Shown here: piece after piece, positions 1 through 8,034 of the stretch | How the letters are laid out: every line of letters begins with the position of its first letter | Position numbering within the stretch: the first letter of the stretch is position 1 | NCBI GenBank assembly: GCA_910577675.1 | Contig: CAJTOR010000001.1 | Span: 1 to 64,000, forward strand | From: an uncultured Lachnospiraceae bacterium | GTDB taxonomy: Bacteria > Bacillota > Clostridia > Lachnospirales > Lachnospiraceae | Direction of reading: 5' to 3' | DNA: 64,000 nt | The notes under the pieces: generated by a model | What the model was told of the DNA's origin: nothing | Seen by the model: the letters and a program-made list of their open reading frames with translations, nothing else | Database searches by the model: none | Translations under genes and position numbers: made by a program

Positions 1-26
1 GTGGATGACAATTTTTAAAATTCTTG

Positions 27-55
27 TTGAGTTTTTTTGTCGCATATACTATAAT
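27..55 (+). promoter_or_regulatory. sigma-A promoter of the first gene
   Basis: TTGAGT (27-32) and TATAAT (50-55) are separated by 17 bases. The predicted transcript starts near 62, just ahead of an AAGGAGG ribosome binding site at 78-84. This excludes the in-frame ATG at position 5 as the translation start. Confidence 0.75.
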
Positions 56-91
56 ATAAATATACCAGTCTTGATTAAGGAGGAGTTTACG

Positions 92-511
92 ATGATACAG
101 ATTATTGCAGGTGAGAAGGGCAAGGGCAAGACGAAGATTCTTCTGGATAAGGTGAATGCCGATGTCCTGGAGGCGAAGGGCAGCATCGTGTATCTGGACA
201 AGAGCACGAAACATATGTACGAGCTGAGCAATAAGGTCCGTCTGATTAATGTACATGATTACTGTGTGGAAAATGCGAGCGAGTTCGTCGGTTTTATCTG
301 CGGCATAATCTCCCAGGATCACGACCTGGAGAAGGTTTACCTCGACAGTTTCCTAAAGGTTGCCTGCGCAGGGGATTCGGATATTGAGCCGGTCTTAAAG
401 AAACTTGAGATGCTCTCAAACAAATTTGAGATTGATTTTGTCCTCAGTGTTTCCAAAAACGCGGATGAGCTAACGGAGGAAGCAAAGAAATTCATTACGG
501 TTTCCCTGTAA
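92..511 (+). CDS. small P-loop ATP-binding protein, function unknown
   Basis: A 139-residue protein beginning MIQIIAGEKGKGKTK. The N-terminal GEKGKGKT is a Walker A-like loop placed directly after the first beta strand, as in ATP-binding proteins often labelled PilT-like in Clostridia. No TM segment or further domain is evident, and the second half is charged and helical. The start at 92 is chosen because a consensus promoter ends at 55 and AAGGAGG sits 7 bases upstream; the longer frame from position 5 would begin before the transcript. It is followed by a strong bidirectional terminator, so it appears monocistronic. ATP binding is likely from the motif; the biological role is not known. Confidence 0.7.
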   Translation: MIQIIAGEKGKGKTKILLDKVNADVLEAKGSIVYLDKSTKHMYELSNKVRLINVHDYCVENASEFVGFICGIISQDHDLEKVYLDSFLKVACAGDSDIEPVLKKLEMLSNKFEIDFVLSVSKNADELTEEAKKFITVSL

Positions 512-534
512 TCAGGAAGCCCTTTGTATCTGTG

Positions 535-585
535 ATTCCAAAAGAAAGAAGGTGTGTTCATGGCACACCTTCTTTCTTTTGGAAT
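535..585. terminator. bidirectional intrinsic terminator, 22-bp perfect stem
   Basis: Arms 535-556 and 564-585 are perfectly complementary over 22 bp with a 7-base loop. The A-rich/T-rich arms supply a U-tract in either direction. It separates the converging genes that end at 511 (plus) and 612 (minus). Confidence 0.9.
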
Positions 586-611
586 TGTGGTTTACACAAA
601 TATCCATTTTT

Positions 612-812
612 TTACATATCGCTCTTTAAACGCCCAAAATAACTGAAGCCATAAATGGCTGCAATCCCGACAAGGGCATAGATGATGCGGGAAACCATCG
701 ACATATTTCCGAAGATCACCCGGACAAGGTCAAAGCTGAAAAAACCAATCAGCCCCCAGTTAATTGCCCCGATCAAGATAAGGATAAGTGCTATGGTATC
801 GACTACTTTCAT
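612..812 (-). CDS. DUF378 family small membrane protein
   Basis: A 66-residue protein starting MKVVDTIALILILIGAINWG. Two hydrophobic segments surround the GAINWGLIGFF motif typical of DUF378 (YuzA-like) proteins, with a short charged tail. GGAGG lies 7 bases before the ATG at 812, so this start is preferred to the longer frame that opens at 860. The family is widespread in Firmicutes and has no established biochemical role; membrane location is inferred from hydrophobicity. It stands alone on the minus strand, sharing the bidirectional terminator with the upstream convergent gene. Confidence 0.8.
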   Translation of the reverse strand: MKVVDTIALILILIGAINWGLIGFFSFDLVRVIFGNMSMVSRIIYALVGIAAIYGFSYFGRLKSDM

Positions 813-919
813 AATGAACCTCCATTCCCTTGCTGTATCCGCTGTGACATAATCTATCAAGCTGTGTTTATTATGTCTTAAATTGATGGAAATATACCCG
901 CCATTTTTTAAATTCTCTC

Positions 920-948
920 TTTCAATAGCCGGCTGTTTTGTGTATAAT
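920..948 (+). promoter_or_regulatory. probable promoter of the division-gene run
   Basis: A perfect TATAAT at 943-948 lies 17 bases from a weak -35 (TTTCAA, 920-925). Transcription would start near 955, after the first in-frame ATG at 951. This argues that the downstream protein starts further in, at the TTG at 987. Confidence 0.55.
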
Positions 949-986
949 GGATGCGATACCAGAAGAAAGGCAGGGAATATTCAGTT

Positions 987-2381
987 TTGGGAAAACAAAA
1001 CAGGCAAAAAAAGGTTATCAAATTTAGAAAAAGAAAAAAAATTAATATAGGGACGATCATTTTTTTGTTTATAGTGGCTTATATTATCCTGTTTATTTTC
1101 TATTCTTTCAGGAAAACGCCAATGGCAATCTATGAAGTCCCGGAGGAAAACCTGTACCTTGATATGACGGTGACCGGTGTGATTACCAGGGAAGAAAAAC
1201 TTTACTATACCCCGGAGGCCGGCTATGTCAATTATTATATCCATTCAGGAAACAGGGTCAGCAAAGATGCCCCCGTCTATTCCCTCGATGCAAATCGGTC
1301 GGTTTATGATACTCTAGGCACCATGGATGAGATTTCCCTGACGGAGAAGGATATCGCGGAGGTAAAGCGCATGATTTCATCGTTCCAGGGAAATTACAAC
1401 CCCTCGGATTTTTCTTCCGTCTATGACCTGAAGGAAGATTTAATTCTTAAAGTGGGGCAGATTTCGGATAGCAACCTGCTTGACCGGATGCAGGATATGA
1501 TTGATTCGGCAGGGATCTCCAATGGATTCCGTTTTGTTGCGGCGGATTGCTCCGGGATTATCAGTTATACAAGTGATTCCCTTGATGGTCTGACAACGGA
1601 GATGGTCAATGCGTCCACTTTCTCACAGGAGGAATTCACCTCATCGCCGCTGCGTTCCGGGAAACAATATGCAGCGGGCGAAGCGGTGTACAAGCTGGTC
1701 GGTTCTGACACCTGGCAGATAGTATGTCCCCTTTCCTCGGAGCAGTACATGGAGTTAAAGGAGCGCACCAGCCTTCGTTTTACAGTGAAAAAAGATGATT
1801 TTTCCTTTCGTGCACCCGTGGAATTTACGCTGCGGGGAAGTGACTATTACATGGTGGTCAATATGGCATATTATGGGACAAACTATCTGGATGACCGTTT
1901 TTTGGAGCTTGAAATCATGCTCTCGCAGGATAAGGGATTAAAGATACCAAAAACCGCCATCACAACAAAGGATTTCTATGTAATCCCATTGCAGTATTTT
2001 ACGGTTGGCGGTGACTCAAACGATACGGGGTTGTATGTGGTTAGCTACAGCGCCCAGACCGGACAGCCGGAATACCGGTTTATGGCAGCAGAAATCTATT
2101 ACCAGGATAGTGAGAATGCCTATGTGGATAAAGATGCCTTCCTTGCGCAGACCACCATATATTGCCCGGACACACAGGAAACCATGACACTCGCGCAGAT
2201 TTCCACCCTCGAAGGCGTTTACCAGGTCAACCGCGGTTATGCGGTGTTCCGCCGGGTGGAGCGGGTTGAAGAAAACGGGGATTATGTGGTGGTTGCAAAG
2301 GGGACATCCAAAGGGATATCAGTGTATGACCACATTGCGTTAAATGCGGGGAATGTAATTGATTCCTCCATTATATATTAA
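987..2381 (+). CDS. HlyD-like single-pass membrane protein of the division cluster
   Basis: About 464 residues. A basic N-terminus (KFRKRKKIN) precedes one TM helix (IGTIIFLFIVAYIILFIFY), followed by an extracytoplasmic region rich in beta strands. It resembles HlyD/periplasmic-adaptor-like proteins found next to yggS and sepF in Clostridia: residues just after the TM (VITREEKLYYTPEAGYVNYYIHSGNRV) look like a lipoyl/barrel-sandwich half, and the C-terminus (VVAKGTSKGISVYDHIALNAGNVI) looks like the returning half. The start is uncertain: ATG 951 lies within 3 bases of the -10 box, whereas TTG 987 has AAAGGCAGGG 9-12 bases upstream, so TTG is preferred. The yggS reading frame begins 22 bases after the stop. 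A role in envelope or division is inferred only from context. Confidence 0.65.
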   Translation: MGKQNRQKKVIKFRKRKKINIGTIIFLFIVAYIILFIFYSFRKTPMAIYEVPEENLYLDMTVTGVITREEKLYYTPEAGYVNYYIHSGNRVSKDAPVYSLDANRSVYDTLGTMDEISLTEKDIAEVKRMISSFQGNYNPSDFSSVYDLKEDLILKVGQISDSNLLDRMQDMIDSAGISNGFRFVAADCSGIISYTSDSLDGLTTEMVNASTFSQEEFTSSPLRSGKQYAAGEAVYKLVGSDTWQIVCPLSSEQYMELKERTSLRFTVKKDDFSFRAPVEFTLRGSDYYMVVNMAYYGTNYLDDRFLELEIMLSQDKGLKIPKTAITTKDFYVIPLQYFTVGGDSNDTGLYVVSYSAQTGQPEYRFMAAEIYYQDSENAYVDKDAFLAQTTIYCPDTQETMTLAQISTLEGVYQVNRGYAVFRRVERVEENGDYVVVAKGTSKGISVYDHIALNAGNVIDSSIIY

Positions 2382-2403
2382 TTTGGAAAGGACAGCGGTT
2401 ATT

Positions 2404-3102
2404 TTGGAAAACTATATTGCAAGGAATATTTTGGATGTCAGGGGGCGCATCACTGCCGCGGCAAAACGTGCAGGAAGGGACGCTTCCGAAATTACGCTGA
2501 TTGCCGTCAGCAAAACAAAGCCTGTAGAAACTATTGAGGCTGCATACAGTGAGGGAGAACGTGTGTTCGGTGAAAACAGGGTTCAGGAACTTTTAGAAAA
2601 GTACAGGGTATTGCCGCAGGATATTTCCTGGCATATGATTGGCCACTTGCAGACAAATAAAGTGAGGCAGGTGATTGACAAGGCTGTCCTGATCCACTCA
2701 CTCGACAATTTAAGGCTTGCGGCCGCCATACAGGAGGAGGCGGGGAAAAAAGACATAATCTGTAATGTGCTCCTCGAGGTTAATATTGCGGGGGAGGAAT
2801 CAAAGTTCGGTTTGCCTGCCTGTGAGGTTGAAAAATTTGCAGCCCAAATGGCAGTATTTGACAGAATACGTGTCCTAGGGCTTATGACCGTGGCACCATT
2901 TACCGAAAAACCGGAGGAAAACCGAAAATATTTCCGCCAAATGAAGCGATTAGCTGTTGACATATCCAGGAAAAACATTGATAATGTCAGTATGGAGGTC
3001 TTATCTATGGGAATGACCGGTGATTATGAGATCGCGGTGGAAGAGGGGGCGACAATGGTGCGCGTTGGAACCGGTATTTTCGGGGAGAGGGATTATCATT
3101 AA
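2404..3102 (+). CDS. yggS: YggS/PLPBP family pyridoxal 5'-phosphate-binding protein
   Basis: A PLP homeostasis protein of about 232 residues, the usual family length. Visible family motifs are LIAVSKTKP with the PLP-binding lysine, FGENRVQEL, WHMIGHLQTNKVR, and the C-terminal SMGMTGDYEIAVEEGATMVRVGTGIFG that binds the phosphate. The start is placed at TTG 2404 because GGAAAGGAC lies about 11 bases upstream; the ATG at 2359 lies inside the preceding gene and would add 15 unusual residues. It sits directly before sepF, the common Gram-positive ylmE-ylmF-ylmH order. Members buffer free PLP and carry no known catalytic activity. Confidence 0.92.
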   Translation: MENYIARNILDVRGRITAAAKRAGRDASEITLIAVSKTKPVETIEAAYSEGERVFGENRVQELLEKYRVLPQDISWHMIGHLQTNKVRQVIDKAVLIHSLDNLRLAAAIQEEAGKKDIICNVLLEVNIAGEESKFGLPACEVEKFAAQMAVFDRIRVLGLMTVAPFTEKPEENRKYFRQMKRLAVDISRKNIDNVSMEVLSMGMTGDYEIAVEEGATMVRVGTGIFGERDYH

Positions 3103-3124
3103 ATAAATAGACAGGAGTGATTTT

Positions 3125-3727
3125 ATGGCAAATATTATCAGGAATTTCATTGATTCACTGCATCTTGCAGATGATGACGAAACTGATGAGGAATATGAAG
3201 AGTACTTGATGGAAACAAACGAGAAGGAGCGTCGGCGCGAACAGCGCGGTGAAAAGCGTTTTGGTCGCCGTTTTGATGAGGACGAGGAGGATGCGGAAGA
3301 AGTCAGTTACCGTCCGAACACCTCAAATTTCAGCGACCTGAAACGGGAGCGCACACAAAAGGCGGACAGGGAAAGACCGCAGACGCAAAAAAAAGTGGTT
3401 CCGTTCCGCGGCGGAAGTGTGGGCAGCCTCAGCAGCGCGATGGGGATCAAGGTTATGAAACCGACGAGTTTTGATGATTCCCAGGATATCTGTGATGTCC
3501 TGCTTGCAGGGAAGGCGACCATTATCAACCTTGAGGGCTTCAATGTGGACGAAGCGCAGCGCGTGATGGATTTTGTTTCCGGGGCGGTCTATGCGGCGAA
3601 CGGTAAGCTGCACCAGATTTCAAATTACATATTCATTATATCCCCGGAAAATGTCGATATCACAGGGGATTATCTTGATATGATCCGGCAGAATGGTTTT
3701 GAAGTGCCGACGCTTAGCAGGATTTAG
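3125..3727 (+). CDS. sepF: cell division protein SepF
   Basis: A 200-residue protein with an N-terminal amphipathic membrane-targeting helix (MANIIRNFIDSLHL), an acidic and arginine-rich linker (about residues 15-95), and the SepF/DUF552 core in the C-terminal half (IKVMKPTSFDDSQDICDVLLAGKATIINLEG, then DEAQRVMDFVSGAVYAANG). SepF tethers FtsZ to the membrane and is the FtsA-like anchor in many Gram-positives. AGGAG lies 9 bases upstream of the ATG. It belongs to the yggS-sepF-ylmH-divIVA run with short spacers, implying co-transcription. Confidence 0.95.
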   Translation: MANIIRNFIDSLHLADDDETDEEYEEYLMETNEKERRREQRGEKRFGRRFDEDEEDAEEVSYRPNTSNFSDLKRERTQKADRERPQTQKKVVPFRGGSVGSLSSAMGIKVMKPTSFDDSQDICDVLLAGKATIINLEGFNVDEAQRVMDFVSGAVYAANGKLHQISNYIFIISPENVDITGDYLDMIRQNGFEVPTLSRI

Positions 3728-3730
3728 TGT

Positions 3731-4507
3731 ATGGATACGAAAAAAGATGAGCTGATTTTTGTCAGGCATATGGGTGAACTGGCAAAATCAGCTTATTATA
3801 AGGGAATCAGTATATATTCGGATTTCTTAACCCTTGCACAGCAGGGACTGATTGCGCAGCAGGGCTTTCCTGTGCCATATTCTTTTTATGGCGGTTTCGC
3901 GGATGCGGAGCGCGTTAAGGTGGGGTTCCACGGCGGGCTTACCGGGAACGGCAGAATAGAGCCGGATGAATTTCTTTATGATTACCCCCTGTGTATGGTA
4001 AAAATCTGCCCGGTGAATTCAAAATTCGCTGAGGAACTGACACACAGGGATTATCTTGGTGCGATCCTGAATCTTGGAATTGACCGCAGTACGACCGGGG
4101 ATATCCTGCCCGTTTTGGATGCGGTTTATCTGTGCTGCGACCCGATGATCGGTAATTTTCTTTGCGGGAACCTTGAGCGTGTCCGCCATACCAGTGTAAA
4201 GGTATCCGTCGTCGATGAAATCCCGGAAAATCTAAAGCGCCAGTCTGAAACTGTCCATGTAAATGTTGCCTCCCTTCGTCTTGATGTGGTGGTTGGGGCT
4301 GCGTTCAAACAGTCCAGGGGGAATACTTCCTCGCTTATTTCTGGCGGGAAGGTTATGGTAAATGGCAGGGAGGTTTTGCAGGGGAGTTCTGTAATCAAAG
4401 ACGGGGATGTTATATCCGTCCGCGGTTTTGGAAAATTCCGCTATGTTGGAACGGAGGGGACGACAAAAAAAGAACGTTTATATATAACGTTGGAGAAGTA
4501 TCAGTGA
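3731..4507 (+). CDS. ylmH: YlmH family S4-domain RNA-binding protein
   Basis: A 258-residue protein. The N-terminal two thirds match the YlmH fold (FLTLAQQGLI, then FYGGFADAERVKVGFHG, and GAILNLGIDRSTTGDILP) and the C-terminal 70 residues form an S4 RNA-binding domain (VASLRLDVVVGAAFKQSRG, SGGKVMVNGREV, DGDVISVRGFGKFRY). In other Firmicutes YlmH is linked to ribosome-associated quality control and to the division cluster. The ATG lies 3 bases after the sepF stop, with AGGA as a weak ribosome binding site, suggesting translational coupling. Confidence 0.92.
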   Translation: MDTKKDELIFVRHMGELAKSAYYKGISIYSDFLTLAQQGLIAQQGFPVPYSFYGGFADAERVKVGFHGGLTGNGRIEPDEFLYDYPLCMVKICPVNSKFAEELTHRDYLGAILNLGIDRSTTGDILPVLDAVYLCCDPMIGNFLCGNLERVRHTSVKVSVVDEIPENLKRQSETVHVNVASLRLDVVVGAAFKQSRGNTSSLISGGKVMVNGREVLQGSSVIKDGDVISVRGFGKFRYVGTEGTTKKERLYITLEKYQ

Positions 4508-4532
4508 ATTTGCAGAATAGAGGAGGCTTTTA

Positions 4533-5426
4533 ATGCTTACACCGGTTGAATTGCAGAACAAAACGTTTAAGTCCGGCGGACTCGGCTATGATAAGAAGGA
4601 TGTGGAACAGTTTTTCCGGGAAGTGACGGATGAGTTTACACGCCTGTACAGTGAGAATATTGACTTGAAAGACCGGGTGGATGCCCTGAATGAGGCATTG
4701 CAGCGATACAAGACGATGGAGAGTACTTTGCAGAAAGCCCTTGTCCTTGCGGAGAAGACAGCGGAGGATACAACGCAGGCAGCAGTGCAGAATGCGCGCA
4801 ATATCGAGAAGGAAGCCCAGTTAAAGTCGCAGATTATTATGGCGGATGCAAGGAATGAACTTGAACATGTGCGCACGCAGACGATGGGGCTTTTGCAGCA
4901 GTTTGAGAAGTACAAGCTTCAGTTTAAGAGTCTTGCCGCCGCACAGATTGAACTTTTAGAAAGTGACAGTTACAGCATTAATAAGGATCGGCTGGAAGCT
5001 TTTATTGATACAAGCAGGAGTTCACTTCCCCACACTGAAGAATTAGAATTGCCGCATCCGAAAAGAACGGAGGAGATGCCTTTGGTTAAGGAGCCTTTGA
5101 AAAAGGGAAAAACTGCTGACTCAAGGCATAAGGAAGAGGTTTCCCTCGATTCCCTGGAAAAGAATTTAGGGCACGGCGAGGAGATACCGGAGCGTTTTTC
5201 AAGGAAACAGAGCCAGGGCGGGAAGAATTTAGGGCGCAGTGACGGAAATTCCTACTGGCCGGATGGGAGATTTCCGGGCAGGGTGGCAGGGAAGACCTTT
5301 GCAACAGCGGATGAAAAGAAGTTTCCTGATAATTGGGAGGAGAAAAAGCCCCCGGTTCGGATAGACCAGGATACGGATGTGGATGAAGACCAGAATGAGG
5401 ATGAGTTTGATTTTATTGATTTGTAG
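4533..5426 (+). CDS. divIVA: DivIVA domain protein
   Basis: A 297-residue protein. The N-terminal DivIVA domain is clear (LTPVELQNKTFKSGGLGYDKKDVEQFFREVTDEF), followed by a long coiled coil to about residue 150 (repeated LxxA/E heptads). The remaining half is low-complexity, basic and acidic and ends DEDQNEDEFDFIDL. DivIVA binds negatively curved membrane and organises poles or septa. GAGGAGG lies 6 bases upstream of the ATG. The long disordered tail is larger than in Bacillus DivIVA (about 164 aa), and its role is unknown. It sits last in the ylm-type cluster, before aroB. Confidence 0.92.
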   Translation: MLTPVELQNKTFKSGGLGYDKKDVEQFFREVTDEFTRLYSENIDLKDRVDALNEALQRYKTMESTLQKALVLAEKTAEDTTQAAVQNARNIEKEAQLKSQIIMADARNELEHVRTQTMGLLQQFEKYKLQFKSLAAAQIELLESDSYSINKDRLEAFIDTSRSSLPHTEELELPHPKRTEEMPLVKEPLKKGKTADSRHKEEVSLDSLEKNLGHGEEIPERFSRKQSQGGKNLGRSDGNSYWPDGRFPGRVAGKTFATADEKKFPDNWEEKKPPVRIDQDTDVDEDQNEDEFDFIDL

Positions 5427-5451
5427 GGATATTGTATAAAGGGGATTTTTT

Positions 5452-6555
5452 ATGCTACAGGGAAAGTTAGATATTTTATTTGAGGAAAAACCGGGGTATG
5501 ATATTTTGCTTGCACAAAGTTATAGGGATCTGTCTGGGCGCGTGCAGGCGATAGGGCTTTCTAACCGCAAAATTTGTGTCGTGACGGATAGCAATGTTGC
5601 AAAATATCATCTGGATGAAGTGGTGGAATGTCTGGCGGGTGCCGCAGGAAGGGTGGTTACGTTCTCATTCCCGGCGGGGGAGGAGCGCAAAAATCTTGAT
5701 ACGGTACAGGAGCTCTATGCCTTTTTGATCGAGGAGGGATTTGACCGCAATGATGTCCTTGCGGCGCTTGGCGGCGGAGTGGTTGGCGATCTTACAGGGT
5801 TTGCCGCGGCAACCTATCTGCGGGGTATCCGTTTTTTCCAGCTCCCGACTTCGCTTTTGTCAATGGTGGATTCCAGTATTGGCGGGAAGACCGGTGTTGA
5901 TTTTAAGGCTTACAAGAATATGGTTGGGGCTTTTTATATGCCGCAGTTTGTTTATATGAATATTTCCGCATTAAAAACTCTCCCGGCAAGGGAATATCGT
6001 TCGGGTTTTGGCGAGATTATCAAGCATGGCTTAATTCTTGACAGACAGTTCTATGATTGGCTTGCTAAAAACAGGGACGAGCTTTTAAAGATGGATGCGG
6101 AGTTTGTTACCGAGATGGTATACCGCAGTCTTCTTGTAAAAAAGCAGGTTGTGGAGCGCGATCCCAAGGAAAAAGGGGAGCGGGCACTTTTAAATTTCGG
6201 GCATACCCTGGGGCATGCGGTGGAGAAACTAAAAGGCTTTTCGCTTTTACATGGGGAATGTGTTTCTGTAGGTATGGCAGCAGCACTCTGGCTTTGTGCC
6301 CTGCGCGGCAACCTGACGGCACAGGAAGTAAAGGATATAATGGCACATCTTTCCGCTTTTGGATTGCCGGTACTTACCGACGGTCTTAATGCTTCCGATA
6401 TTGTAAAAGCCGCTTTAAAAGATAAAAAGATGGATGCGGGGCAGATCCGCTTTATTTTGCTGCGGGCGGTGGGGGAAGCTTATGCGGATATGACCGTGAC
6501 GCAAAAGGAGATGGAGCAGGCATGTGAATTCCTGCTTGGCGGGGGAAACTTATGA
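5452..6555 (+). CDS. aroB: 3-dehydroquinate synthase
   Basis: A 367-residue NAD+- and metal-dependent enzyme of the shikimate pathway that converts DAHP to 3-dehydroquinate. Visible motifs are the nucleotide loop AALGGGVVGDLTGFAAATYLRG, the substrate and metal-site region SSIGGKTGVDF, EIIKHGLI, and the metal-binding FGHTLGHAVE and LHGECVSVG. Length and motif order are those of class I AroB. AAAGGGG lies 8 bases upstream. It overlaps the lspA start by 4 bases (ATGA), so both are probably translated together. An aro gene placed between divIVA and lspA is not part of the classical division cluster. Confidence 0.97.
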   Translation: MLQGKLDILFEEKPGYDILLAQSYRDLSGRVQAIGLSNRKICVVTDSNVAKYHLDEVVECLAGAAGRVVTFSFPAGEERKNLDTVQELYAFLIEEGFDRNDVLAALGGGVVGDLTGFAAATYLRGIRFFQLPTSLLSMVDSSIGGKTGVDFKAYKNMVGAFYMPQFVYMNISALKTLPAREYRSGFGEIIKHGLILDRQFYDWLAKNRDELLKMDAEFVTEMVYRSLLVKKQVVERDPKEKGERALLNFGHTLGHAVEKLKGFSLLHGECVSVGMAAALWLCALRGNLTAQEVKDIMAHLSAFGLPVLTDGLNASDIVKAALKDKKMDAGQIRFILLRAVGEAYADMTVTQKEMEQACEFLLGGGNL

Positions 6556-7103
6556 AGATTACAAGGGCAATTGCCAAAAGACATATCATACACTTTATCT
6601 TGCTGGTTTTGCTGGTCGTGGTTGACCAGCTTTTTAAGGTATGGGCGAGGGGGAGTTTAAAAGGGAATGAGGATATCACAGTGATTCCCGGGATTTTAAG
6701 CTTTTCTTACCTTGAAAACCGCGGTGCAGTATGGGGAATTTTCCAGAATAAAACAACATTTTTAATCCTGCTTACCGCTGTTATTTTTGTTGCAGTGCTC
6801 GTTATCTATTTTAAACTGCCGCCTAAGAAGAAGTATAATCCTGCAAGAGTTCTACTTGTTTTTATTGCGGCTGGCGGTCTTGGAAATATTATTGACCGTG
6901 TGATATTTGGCTATGTAACTGATTTTATCCGTTTTGATTTTATAGATTTCCCGGTATTTAATGTGGCGGACATGTATATTACGGTATGTGAAGTGATTGC
7001 ACTTATTCTTGTTTTTTTTGTGTACCGCGACGATCTCGACAGCAAAGAAAGCAGCAAAGAAAGTAAACAGGAGGAACCGTCGGATGGAACATCCAGATTT
7101 TGA
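6552..7103 (+). CDS. lspA: lipoprotein signal peptidase (signal peptidase II)
   Basis: A 183-residue membrane aspartyl protease that removes the signal peptide from lipid-modified prolipoproteins. Four TM segments are visible. The catalytic aspartates are D115 in GNIIDR and D140 in FNVADMYI, and the conserved ENRGAVWGIF loop is present (VVDQLFKV in TM1). A hydrophilic C-terminal tail (KESSKESKQEEPSDG) extends beyond the usual end. The start overlaps aroB by 4 bases, and the stop overlaps the downstream pseudouridine synthase by 20 bases; lspA-rluD adjacency is common in bacteria. Confidence 0.97.
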   Translation: MKITRAIAKRHIIHFILLVLLVVVDQLFKVWARGSLKGNEDITVIPGILSFSYLENRGAVWGIFQNKTTFLILLTAVIFVAVLVIYFKLPPKKKYNPARVLLVFIAAGGLGNIIDRVIFGYVTDFIRFDFIDFPVFNVADMYITVCEVIALILVFFVYRDDLDSKESSKESKQEEPSDGTSRF

Positions 7104-8031
7104 TGGGGCGGAATGTTTTGAAATGGTGGTGGCTGATGAGTTTGATGGCTGGCGCACGGATAAGTTCCTCTCTGAACAATTGCAGGAGTTGTCGCGCTCC
7201 TATATCCAGAAACTTATCGGGGAAGGCAGGGTGCTTGTTTCCGGTAATGCTGTTAAAGCTAGTTTCCTGGTGCGAACCGGGGATCATATTGAGGTTTTTA
7301 TGCCGCCGCCGACATCCCTTACAGTTGAGCCTGAAAACATTCCCCTTGATATTCTTTATGAGGATGCCGATGTGATACTTGTCAATAAGGGGAAGAATAT
7401 GGTGGTACATCCTGCTGCCGGGCATTATTCGGGAACGCTGGTCAATGCGTTACTTTATCATTGCAAGGGGAATCTCTCTGGAATCAATGGCGTTTTGCGC
7501 CCCGGTATTGTCCACCGTATTGACCGGGATACCACCGGAGTGATTATTGCATGCAAGAATGACAGGGCGCACCAGTCACTTTCAGAACAGTTGAAAGTCC
7601 ACTCAATTACAAGGAAGTACAATGCGCTTGTCCATGGTGCGTTTGAAACGGAAACAGGGCGCATTGAGGGGGCTATTGGCCGTCATCCCAATGACCGCAA
7701 GAAAATGGCGGTAAATGAAAAGAATGGGAAACCTGCGGTGACAAATTATACTGTATTGGAAAACTTTGGAATCAAGTATTCCCATGTTGAATGTCGGCTT
7801 GAAACGGGGCGGACGCACCAGATCCGCGTACATATGGCGTGGATGCGGCATCCTCTGTTGGGTGATACTGTTTATGGGCGGGAGAAGGAACCTTTTTCCC
7901 TTAACGGGCAGGCGTTACATGCCAGGGTACTTGGGTTTATCCATCCGTCCACGGGTGAATATATGGAGTTTGAAGCACCGTTGCCGGAGTATTTTACGGG
8001 GCTTTTGGGTAAGTTAAGGAAACTGGGGTAG
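7084..8031 (+). CDS. RluA family 23S rRNA pseudouridine synthase
   Basis: A 315-residue enzyme isomerising uridine to pseudouridine in RNA. An N-terminal S4 domain (TDKFLSEQLQELSRSYIQKLIGEGRVLV) precedes the synthase domain with the catalytic motif HRIDRDTTGVIIACKN (the Asp of RxDRxTTG is the nucleophile), and the late motifs ETGRTHQIRVHM and LLGDTVYG. This is RluD-like in layout, though target uridines cannot be read from sequence. The start at 7084 is chosen because CAGGAGG lies 7 bases upstream; the frame is open to 6997 within lspA but has no ribosome binding site there. Confidence 0.95.
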   Translation: MEHPDFDGAECFEMVVADEFDGWRTDKFLSEQLQELSRSYIQKLIGEGRVLVSGNAVKASFLVRTGDHIEVFMPPPTSLTVEPENIPLDILYEDADVILVNKGKNMVVHPAAGHYSGTLVNALLYHCKGNLSGINGVLRPGIVHRIDRDTTGVIIACKNDRAHQSLSEQLKVHSITRKYNALVHGAFETETGRIEGAIGRHPNDRKKMAVNEKNGKPAVTNYTVLENFGIKYSHVECRLETGRTHQIRVHMAWMRHPLLGDTVYGREKEPFSLNGQALHARVLGFIHPSTGEYMEFEAPLPEYFTGLLGKLRKLG

Positions 8032-8034
8032 GTT

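Noticed and set aside
5..91. Longer N-terminus for the first gene, starting at ATG 5
   Set aside because: It lies upstream of a consensus promoter (27-55) and of the AAGGAGG site that serves ATG 92.
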